NCBI GenBank assembly: GCA_019321725.1 | Contig: CM033111.1 | Span: 6,324,001 to 6,388,000, forward strand | Length of the DNA: 64,000 nt | DNA from: Paulownia fortunei | Taxonomy: Eukaryota > Streptophyta > Magnoliopsida > Lamiales > Paulowniaceae | Direction of reading: 5' to 3' | In this document: positions 23,362-33,800 of the stretch, in pieces | Layout: each line of letters starts with the position of its first letter | Numbering within the stretch: position 1 is the first letter of the stretch | Position numbers and translations under genes: made by a program | Notes under the pieces: generated by a model | Database searches by the model: none | Seen by the model: only the letters and a program-made list of their open reading frames with translations | What the model was told of the DNA's origin: nothing

Positions 23362-25230
23362 GTGTTTTCATAATTGAACCGCTGATTAAATTACTTTTAT
23401 TGTAGGTTATCGTTTCAATCAATTGAATCTGTTTAAATGTCGGTCTAATAAAAATTTATTATATTTTTTATTATATTATATAAAATAATAACATAATAGA
23501 CTAATTTTACGTATTAAATTTTAAAGACCAAAAAGATAACCAACTAAAAAAGACATCAAACAAAACCTAAAATTCAAATAACTATATATATATATATAAT
23601 CAAATTTCAAGTTTAAGCTTCCTTAAAAAAAATCGATTTTGACTAATTCTCGATTATTTATAATGAAACTGACCGGACCAACAATAATTTTTGTTTTAAA
23701 CGATTGAATCGGCCGATTCAATTCGATTTTAAAAATATCGAATAAAAGATCCTCTAAGTAATTTGACCATAGTGCATTTAGAATTCTTGTCTATAATTGC
23801 TATAAATTTGCTCTAATCTCCCAACCCAAAATCCTAGATCACACTACCTTCACTTTGTCTCCACCGCCGTCGTGAATCACCTTCTCTTGGTCTCACCCTC
23901 ATCATTGAGTGCTCGAATTGCAAGGATCGCTCAAAATCTGTGCGCCCTATATTCTTATGCAAATCAACAAGTATGAGGAAGACTGGAAAAAGAAAATGTC
24001 AATCCAAATCTGAGTCTTATAACGTGACTAATCCAAATTTATATTTAGAATTTTAAGTTTATTTATTCAAATGCTTAACGGAAGGCTAAAAGTGTCTTCT
24101 TTATGATTAGGTGTTTCTGTTTGTATATTAGACAAACCTCATGGAAAGTAATTATAGTTTAGTTGGACAAAGTACATAACTATTAGAATCTTTATAATGA
24201 TGAGTTGAATTCTGCATAAATTCTTACTGATTGGTAGACAATTTTACCATAATAAGTATTATTTTACTAGATGCTAATTTTTGTGCAGGGTTTGAGGGAT
24301 GGTTCCAGTTCTGTAATGCTATTACAGAGTCAGTGTTACGCTTTTGTACAATTATCAGATGCTCTCAAAAAGTGAAGGCCTCGTATAAAAACTTATTATA
24401 TATTGTAAATGTCATGCAGAGGTTCACGTCAACCTTTCTAGTGTTCACAACTAAACACTTATGTCGGCAATGATATAGTATATTCAAAAACTTAATATTT
24501 TTCAGCATTTTTGTAACACAAAATAATTTATATGGTAATTAGTATTTTTTAGTACAATTATACATTTGAGAATGGAGATAAATTGTGTTGTTTGTGTCTA
24601 AAAATAAGGCAGCACAGCGAATGAAAAAGCCCACCAACGTCTTAATGCAAGTTCGATTTTCACATTTGTTATAATATTGTCAATAATAAAAAACTTGAAA
24701 CATAAGTTCTAGAGAGGAAATGTACAAATCAACTTTTGGTAATTTATACGGCATGAATTGTAGTACTACAATCATTAGCATCTATGGCACCTAATCAACA
24801 TGCAACCTTACTCAAATTAATCTAAAGACAGTATTTTTTGTCTTCGCATTTCTATTTATAAAGGGTGCACTTACTATACTACGAGTTAGGTGGCTAATTT
24901 GCTTAATCTTGACAACTCCTAAGACTCTATCAAAGGATATTTCGTCTAAAACAGAAAACACAAAGATTGTGGAGGGCAATGAACCACTAGACCTTTTCCC
25001 ATGAGTGGCTCTTTCAATGCCTTTGTTTTTATATAAATTCATTGAGAATAATCCTGTTAACAATCATGTTGTAAAATGCCCCATCAAGCTTGTTATCAGG
25101 AAACTAATTTGGGAATTGGTCTTGGAGAGACAAAGCGAAAGGAATAACATGACTAGGTAGTTAGATCTTAATTTACTTGTTGTAATGTCATTGGTTTTTC
25201 CTACTATCATGGTATATGTTGGGTAGCTCT
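23362..25230. other. Intergenic AT-rich sequence
   Basis: No recognised gene. 23380-23760 is AT-rich with GGCCGATTCAATTCG-type words seen in plant MITEs. An acceptor-like TGCTAATTTTTGTGCAG ends at 24288 and could start a distal HCF136 3'-UTR exon. Short frames at 24231-24473 and 24812-25063 show no family features. Confidence 0.35.
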
Positions 25231-28200
25231 TTTTTTTTTTTTTCTTTCTTTTTTTTTTTTGGACAAAATTAATTTTATTAATAAAAGAAAATTACGTCAA
25301 AGTCGAATCATCCACAATTTACATAGTAACTCCACACAATAACTCTAGCAAATTCATACAAAGGAACCTACTAGAACTTAAAGATGGATGTGGGTAGATT
25401 TCATTCTCTACACAAACTACATATTAGTCATGCTTTGTGGAACTTTTACCAATGATTCAAGTCTATATTTAACAACATTGGCAATGACTTTGAAGAGAAA
25501 CATATGTGTAAGAATTCAATTCATTCTATTATATCTCTCTTTATAAATACTGTAAACAGTAACATCGAATACATTTTTAAGCACAAGATGTTTGGAGTCT
25601 CTGCCCTTAGTTTGTACAACCATTCATGTAAGAAGTCGTTGCCAATCATCTTCTTACCAAAAACATGTGGCATTTACTTAAAAATAAAATATCAAACTTT
25701 AAAAGTATACAGACAAGAAAGGAAAAGGTGATTATGAGACTAATTATTATTATCTCTGCAAAACACACGAGATACTGATGAGATAAGACAAAAGTCTATG
25801 AGCTTATCATGTATCATCAGTCTCTCTAAAATTTGCCATCCACAAAATAAATGAGTGTCTTCTGATAGATTTTGAGATACCACACAATATCATGTCTCAC
25901 AACAATCAACAGTTGGACCTTCTAAAGAATTCCCACGCATGTTTTCTATGGAATTGCATATCTTGATGAGCACTTCAAACCACTCTATCTTCTCTGTACT
26001 CTACAAAATTTGTGGCTAGTTATTAATAGTATAAGTTATGACCGATAAAGTTCCATTTAGCCATTTCCAAACACTATGGCAAATAAACCTTGTCATTGCT
26101 CTATTCCAACCTATTGGTACATAGATCGATTAGAATATAAAAAACACGAAGGGCCAACTTGATGGCAGTTATCCAATCTTACTTCTTCTCTCGAATCGAG
26201 AAGTTTACAACCATGTCCATTAACACGTAGTCGGAGGTTTGACATCCCAAAAACTTCTATCTTTAAGAAAGCTTGACTAAACCCATCTACTCCAAGTTGA
26301 TTCGAAATCTTCTAAAAGAATAAGCCACATATGCTTGGTAATAGCTACTTTATTCCAATTATTAGTAAGCTTGAGTCTAATCCTCATTTTATGGACAACA
26401 AGTTTGATCCTGGACAACTTTACCACTATTATTTTTCATCTCAGAACTTAACCAAATAAAAGTTCTAAGGATTTTATCTATCTCCTTACAAACTTTCTTA
26501 GTAAAGAGAAAAAATACTTGACTAATAGGTTTGGATGGAGAACTAAACAGATTTGTCTAATCATGTTCTTCCAGCATAAGATAAAAAATTGTATGTCTAA
26601 GATTTTACTCTGGAAGTGAGCTTATCCACCAATGCCTTGCATTCAATAGTTTTAAGCTTAGAGGTAATGAGAGAACCCCTACATATCTCACTGGATTTAG
26701 TTACTGGATCATTATGTTTGAATTTCTTCCAACTCTTTTTTGGCTAGATAAACCCTTCTATTAATGACATTGACTTCATCTTTGGTCAACTGTTGAAGCT
26801 CCCTTAAACAGCTTAAGTTTATGGCAGACTCTGTATATAGCATTGCTATGAATATCAGACCTCGAATATTGGCCATAATCTCTTGAAATCTATCATGATT
26901 GATCTAAAAATTAAAGAATTTGAAGGGTTTCTGCAACTTTAAATAATCAGGCAAGATTTAGATAACCATGGGGCAATGATCAGAAATACCAAATGGTAAA
27001 ATTCATTGAGAGAACTCTTCCTACAAATCCTTGCATCCCCTGAACAGAGTATTTCTCAACAGTGTTGAGACCTCTAATGTTATGATTGGCTATATTCATG
27101 ACAAGAAAACAAAAAGACTACAAAAGTCAAGAGAAATTATTACTCCCTTTAAATTGGAGTTTCCTTCTCTTCTTACTTTTCTTTTTCTCTTTCTTTTTCT
27201 ATTTTTTTTGCATTAACTCCTTAATTGTAGGATTATTTGATAATGAATTGACTTCAAGATCAACAGAATCATGAATGGATTTTGAGGTCTTATCATCAAT
27301 AGAATATAAAACAATATCAACATCTCTCTATCTGCACTGAACAAGTTTTGAATTTTCTTTGGAGGAGAGACAATCGTCTCTTTCATGCAACTCTTGAGAC
27401 TTATAACAACATCTTGCTCACGACTCTTAATAACACCCAAAGTCTCACCTTCAATTTTTCTCACAGTTTTCCAAAACAATTTGTTTACCATTTTTAACTT
27501 TATCCGCAAGAATATGACTAAGGCTCTCATCCCCTGATCTGAACTGCTCACTTCTCCATTCTCCTTAGGAGTAGATTGGCTACATTGTTCTTGGGAGTGA
27601 CCAAATACTTTATAATGTAAACATTGTTTTGCTCTCCACTGGTGCTCAACCTCAACTTCAATAGGTTGTTCATTGTCAAATCAAGGTCCACACAATCCAC
27701 CAAATGTTTGTCTGTCGAAACTTCAACACAAACTCTAGCAAAGCTAATTCCTTGTATGTTTTCTATCATAGAATATGCATATAAAGATTTTCCAACTCCA
27801 CTTACAACATAAATAAACCCCCATGCAGACCAAAGAGCAATGGGAACATTATGTAGTTCAACCTACATTGGAATCAACTTACACGAATTTTTAGTGAAAA
27901 TAATCTTTTGTGAACAATTGGAGAATAAAAGGTCGTCCAGCATAAAGCTAGGGACCAGCCTCTAAAATAGCTCTACAAGCTTCATACGAGTCAAAGTGAA
28001 TTAAGAAGAATCCTTTTTATGAGAAAACACCTCAATCAGTCTCTTAGATTTTCATATAACATGAGCAATTTTGTTCACAATATAAAAAGGTAATTTGTTC
28101 TTAATAAAATAACCAATAAGGTAATTAGCCCATCTAAAATCAACTGCATCCAAAACTGATTGTGGTGGGCAAACAAAAGTCCTTTTATTCTTAAAATGAG

Positions 28201-28733
28201 GTTCAACAAATTTAAGAGAGAATCTTTGCTTAGTAGGATTCTCACCTTGCTTAAACAAATTAGCCCCAGTGTTAGGAAGAATCTTTTGGGCAGATTTGAT
28301 TTTACGGGATGAGCAAATAAATGGGTATCCCCATTATAACAATCTAAATGATCAACCTACAATGGGCCTCTATCATATATAAAAGTCAATCTATAAGGAT
28401 GTGGTGCATAAAAATGAGATCTCAAGGGGTGTGGGCTTGCACCATGACAATATTTCTAGTAAGAACTACACCTTGGATTATATCTTTCTCTAAGAATACC
28501 ATGACTAGCTGAACAATCTTTCTTAGAAGTGACTTCAGTTTAGAATTATCCAAAAGTAGCTCATGAATATGGAATAAAGATGAGTATTGAGACAAATTTC
28601 TACTATGAATATCCATTGAATCATTCCTAAAAGGAACCACGAACTAAAGCTCAACAACATGTAAGAGCTTACCATGGGCTGGGGCCATCTGCCAGAACAG
28701 AGACAAGTGCGGAATCTGCAACAACTTCATTAA
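25231..28733 (-). mobile_element. Degenerate LINE (L1-type) retrotransposon with the RT core deleted
   Basis: Read on the minus strand: ORF1 remnant (about 28640-27548) with DUF4283-like WANYLIGYF and ISFARVCVEV, then a damaged zinc knuckle near 27600 (C-x2-Y in place of C-x2-C, followed by FGHS). The endonuclease end GISDHCPM is at about 26970. Next come the RT C-terminal region with LSYAGR (about 26580) and zinc-knuckle-like C-terminal sequence near 26230 and below. The T-run at 25231-25260 is the element's poly-A tail in reverse. Only about 300 bp separates endonuclease from the RT end, so the central polymerase domain, with its catalytic aspartates, is missing. Many stops and frameshifts: a dead copy. 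The 5' end is not exactly fixed. Confidence 0.75.
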
Positions 28734-28983
28734 GGCTTTATTTATATTTGGATTGATGGATTTGAAATCAAGAATTTTAAATCTTTAATAATAAATTTAG
28801 ATATTATCTTAATACAATGAATTTCAAATTCTTAATCTCTTATTTTAAATTATTTTTTGAAATTATTATACTAGATTTCAAATCCATCTTATATGAAGTC
28901 AATTAAAATCATTTCTTCAAATTCTCCTCTCAAATCCAAAATCTTCTATCAAAAAATTCAAATTCTTTCGTTCAAATGCAACC
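28734..28983. mobile_element. 250-bp Tourist-like MITE, copy B
   Basis: Flanked by TAA on both sides (28731-28733 and 28984-28986). The left end reads GGCTTTATTTATATTTGG and the right end TTCAAATGCAACC. Length and ends match copy A at 13362-13611, and the interior is AT-rich and non-coding. Confidence 0.62.
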
Positions 28984-28986
28984 TAA

Positions 28987-30600
28987 CATAAAAAATGATG
29001 AGAGGTATGAGGCATCATCATTTTTGGGGTTGAGAGTTTTGGGGTCAAATTTGATTACCAGGCCATGAATGTTTGTTGACGTAATCTATTTGCATATTAA
29101 AGAAACATTTTTTTGGTTTTTTGACGCAAAAAACCCCACTATTATGAAAAATAACAAAAAAATTGTACGTTTTTAAAACTCAGCACAAATCCCATTCATT
29201 ACCAACTATTATATGCAATCTCAATTTTTTCATTTTTATATACTTTGAATAATCCAAAAGTTGTGTTGACTATATATAATTACTATATTCGACACATTAT
29301 TAGTATTTGATTAGTGACAATTATTGCATATTTTGATTTTTAGTATATATATATTTTTTCACTATATCCGAAATTAGTTTTAAGATATTGGGGAAGGATT
29401 TGAGAACGATAAAAATGGGTGTTATCCAAAATAAATCTCAACTAATTTGGCATATGATGAGTGGATTAACATACTATTATAAAAAAAATTAAATTTGGAC
29501 CTAAAGAAGGTTCAAAATCAAACTACGATTCTAAATTCGATAGTGTGTAAATAAAATTAATGTTTTATTAACTATCCATGTATTGAAATTCCTAACATTG
29601 GTCAGAATCTTGAGGTAAGTCTTGAAGAGCTTACATCTCATTTTCCCACAAGGAATAGAAATGAAATTTTTGGATGAACTAAAAATATATCTTCTTTTAA
29701 ATGCATTTGTGATGGCTATGAACTTGATGTTCCAACTACTCATCCAGCTGGGATATAAATGTTGAGTCAATAATTTAGCTATGTTTGGGGAATTATAATG
29801 AAATGATTATTGATTCAACATAATTTGACAAATGATGGAAATATTATGTTACTTTAAAATATGAAAAATCATATCAATTATTGCCTCGATTTATTTTTGT
29901 TGACAATATGATTTGTATAACTTCTTTGTCAACAAAGTGATGATTAATTTTTTTTTTATTGAATTATTTTAAATATTTATTTATTTTTAATTTAAAGACA
30001 TGATTCGAACCTCTAAACTTATTTATAAAAGATGAGGTTTAATAATATCATTCTTATTGAATTTTAATTTTTTAAATATTTATTTTCGATCATAAAATTA
30101 ACTTTTCATCCTCACATATTGTATAACTTTTTATAATAGATTAAGAGAATTTGTTGGGCTTTGTAACCCAATTTGTATTGTTTTTGGGCTTTATGTTGTA
30201 TACAAATTTGTTGAGCTTTATGATACTTTTATCAAATTATTATTGTCATAAACTTTTATTACAATATTTAAATTAGGTGTAGATTAGAGTTGATTGTGTT
30301 AAAAGTAAATGAACATAATTATTCAACAATATTCATTTAATCAACCAAAATTCGCTTCATAATAATTAAGTTACTAATTTGACAATTCTTTTTCATAAAA
30401 ATTGACTTAGTTTCATACTTGTACAAATGACTTCGCTCTAAGAATTTTTTTATTTTACATATATATATATATATATATATAAGCAAGAAAATATACAATA
30501 AAAAATAGGAAAATAAAAAGCAAAAAGAGAAACGAAGAGAATGAAGAAAAAAAAGTAAAAGGGCCAAAAAAAAAAAAAAGAAAAAGTAAAACGTTTTGCA
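28987..30600. other. AT-rich intergenic sequence upstream of nucleolin
   Basis: No gene recognised; the only frames are short. It includes two TGGGCT motifs (30155-30160 and 30185-30190), an (AT)n run at 30458-30481 and A-rich low-complexity sequence from 30482 to 30590. Confidence 0.5.
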
Positions 30601-30606
30601 AAACCT

Positions 30607-30623
30607 AAACCCTATTATAAAAG
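30607..30623 (+). promoter_or_regulatory. Nucleolin core promoter: telo-box and TATA box
   Basis: AAACCCTA (telo-box) at 30607-30614 overlaps the flank of a good TATA box, TATAAAAG, at 30616-30623. Both lie about 190 bp before the nucleolin ATG, predicting a start of transcription near 30650. Telo-boxes are typical of plant ribosomal-protein and ribosome-biogenesis promoters. Confidence 0.65.
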
Positions 30624-30677
30624 GCAAACAATACTCTTCACACCCACTGTGTCTGCTAAAAATATCTGGTCGACAAT

Positions 30678-30700
30678 AAACCCTAAAAAGTTTAGGGTTT
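30678..30700. promoter_or_regulatory. Inverted telo-box pair (palindrome) at the nucleolin 5' end
   Basis: AAACCCTAA is followed after about four bases by its inverted partner TTAGGGTTT, making a near-perfect 23-bp palindrome. It lies downstream of the predicted transcription start, so it is probably in the 5'-UTR. That position is known for telo-box activity in plant translation-related genes. Confidence 0.65.
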
Positions 30701-30804
30701 TATCAGTCTGTTCAGAGAATTCTTTATATCATTCGGCCGTTCCCTTTAAGCAGCGGCCTTCAGCAGACTCTTTTGTAGTTAATATCTCTCTTCAAATCTT
30801 CTCT

Positions 30805-33800
30805 ATGGGTAAATCCACCAAGAAATCTGCCTCCAAGGTGAAAAAAAATATAAAAAAACACTTTGTTTCTTCACGAAATTCATTCATTTTTATCTGTTTG
30901 AAGACCTCTGTGTGATTTTTTTGGTGGTTTTTTTCTTTGTAGGTCGATGCAGCTGCAGCTGTTGCTGCTCCTACCAAACCGTTGAAAAAAGGTTACCCTT
31001 TTCTTTCTCTTTCTCATTTTTGTCTGTGTTTTTTTGGTTTCTTTTGGTGGTTTAATTAGCCGTCTGTTTTGTTTTTTTTTTGGGTTTTTCATTTCTTGTT
31101 TTAATTCCTCTTGTTCCTTTGGTATTTTTTTTGTCGGTTTAATTCTTCTTGTTCCTTTGTACTTTTTTTTTTGGTTTCTGGGTTTAATCCCTGTTGGTTC
31201 TTTGTTTTCTTGGATATTTGGGGGATGTCAAATTATTTTTAGGATTAATGTGATGATTTCTTTTCATGTCCAATAGGCAAGAGAGAAGCAGAGGGTGCTG
31301 TTGAGAAGGAAGTACTGAGTGCTAAGAAGCAGAAGGCGGAGGAAAAAAAGAGAGAGATCAAGAATGTGAAAAAGGTAGTTAAAAAGAAAGATAAGACCTC
31401 CTCCGAAGAGGATACTTCTTCAGAATCCGAGCACCAGCCCAAGGTTTAAAGCTTAGTTACCTGTTTGATTTTCATTTGTTTTGTCACTTATTTTGAAGTG
31501 TGTTTTCCTTATTACTCCTGCTTTCAATTCCTTAATGAGTTAGATTATGTGATACCAATTAGCTTGTTTGACTCTAAGAATCGTGGAAGTACTATATTGT
31601 TTGCTTTTGTGTTTGTACCTTTATCAGTCAAGTGGTTAACTGCACCATCAAGATGGAAAAATAATCCTTTTGAAAATAATTACTGGTATATAAACATTTA
31701 CTGCAATAAATTTTCGCTCTTCAACAAATTTGTTTCTGACTCTTTCCTGAATATTGTTAATGGCTTTAGTGACTTATTCTTACTTTCATGAATTTTGTTC
31801 TTCTTTTAGTCTCAACTTTAATTTAATAAAATAATCCTTTTGAAAATAATTACTGGTATATAAACATTTACTGCAATAAATACTTCGCTCTTCAACAAAT
31901 TTGTTTCGACTCTTTCCTGAATATTTTAATGGCTTTAGTGACTTATTCTTACTTCCATGAACTTTGTTCTTCTTTTAGTCTCAACGTCAATAACATGAGT
32001 TTCATGTGGTATGAACTGTTATCAGGTTAAGGTATCTGCCAAGAATGGGCATGTAGATTCAGACTCGGAAGATGAAAGTAGTGGTTTAGAGGAAGATGCT
32101 AGTGCACCTAAGAAGAAACCTGCAATTGCAGCAAAAAATGGACATGTAGCTGCTGCCAAGAAGAAAGATGAGTCAAGCGATGATTCTGACTCTACCTCCG
32201 AAGACGAAACCAGTTTGGATGAGGATGTTGCTGCAGCTAAGAAAGCTCCTGTATCTCTGATTAAAACGGGCCCTGTAGCTCCTGCCAAGAAGAAAGATGA
32301 AACAAGTGATGATTCTGATTCTTCCTCAGAAGATGAAACCAGTTCGGATGGGGATGTTGCTGCAGCCAAGAAAGCTCCTGCAGCTCTAAGTGAAAAGAAA
32401 TCACTAGTTTCTACCCAGAAGAAAGATGAGTCCAGCAGTGATGAATCTGAATCCGAAGATGAGACCAGTTCGGATGAGAATGTTGCAACAGCCAAGAAAG
32501 GTCCTGCAGCCCCCACTAAAAAGGGCCCTGTAGCTGCTACCAAAAAGAAAGATGAGTCAAGCACTGATGATGAAAGCTCTGATGAAGATGATGTTACAGC
32601 TAAAAATAACTCAGCAGCTGTCACAAAGAAGAAGGATGAATCCAGTGAGGAATCAGATGATAGCAGCAGCTCAGATGATGATGTAAGTGCATTTCGCTAG
32701 ACTTGTTTGTGTTTTTCATGTGCATTCTCTGTATTGCTTATGATATCTGCAATTTGTTGTTTATGGTTTCTACTTTTAAGCGTGTTGAACAAATTTTTTT
32801 CATTTTTTTTAATTTTAAAACTTCTCCGTTCAATTTCTTGAGTTTTTGCTGTATGTGTTGTGAGAAAAGTCTGGTTAACTTTTGATGATGAACATCAGTG
32901 TTGTTTTCATTGTATGCATACATGATCAATTGACTTTTAGTTTTGGCTGTTATGATCTAGCTCATACTCATGCTAGGATATCTTGTTGATGCAGGATAGT
33001 GATGTAAAAATGACTGATGTTGCAACGACAAAGGGAAATGCTGGCAAAGGGGGTTCCCCATTTGAAAAGACTGTGAGTGATCTTTTTGTGCTACATGCCT
33101 TGTGTACTCTCATGTTTGACTGCACTTAGAGAAATCATAACTTGTTCCTGTTGTTTAAGGGTGCATGGTTAATTTTTGCATGTCTCCAACTTTGCCAAAC
33201 GCTGATTTGTTATCATACCCTCAATCTAAAGAGCAATTGATGTGTTAGCTGCTTATGATCTAGGTGTAACTGATTATTTGGGGACAGCTTTGGGAAGCTA
33301 AACCTACTTTCTGAATTACAGATCTTATTTTGGAGACACTTCGTGCTCACCTTTTATTGTTTATTTTTGACATTCTGCAGCCCAAGACCCCTGCCACTCC
33401 CAAGGAGCAGACAACTGGCTCCAAAACTCTTTTTGTTGGGAATCTATCCTTCTCTGTTGAGCAAGAAGATGTGTAAGCTTAGTGTACCCTAAAAATTGTT
33501 GATTGTTTCAGTTTTTCGTTCTTTCTTCTTCTTCTTCTTCCTTTTTTTTTTTTTTGACAATTTTATAATGTTTCAGTGTGAATTTCTTCAAAGCTGCTGG
33601 TGAAGTTGTTGATGTTCGCTTTGCCACGAACTCAGATAATTCATTCAGAGGCTTTGGTCATGTTGAGTTTGCTTCCGCAGAAGCAGCAGAGAAGGTATTT
33701 TTCCATATCATACTTAAGGATCAGTTAAACGATTCATTCATTCTTCACTCCTTTGTTCTATTATACACCCACACAAACTTTTCTTACACAGACTTACAGA

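Noticed and set aside
30649..30804. Upstream start for nucleolin using an earlier in-frame codon
   Set aside because: The extended N-terminus would overlap the predicted 5'-UTR with its telo-box palindrome and lacks nucleolin character. MGKSTKKS from 30805 fits the family.
32022..32624. 200-codon minus-strand frame over the nucleolin acidic exon
   Set aside because: It is the mirror of the Ser/Asp/Lys repeat exon. The product would be low-complexity Ser/Ala and the plus-strand gene explains the sequence.
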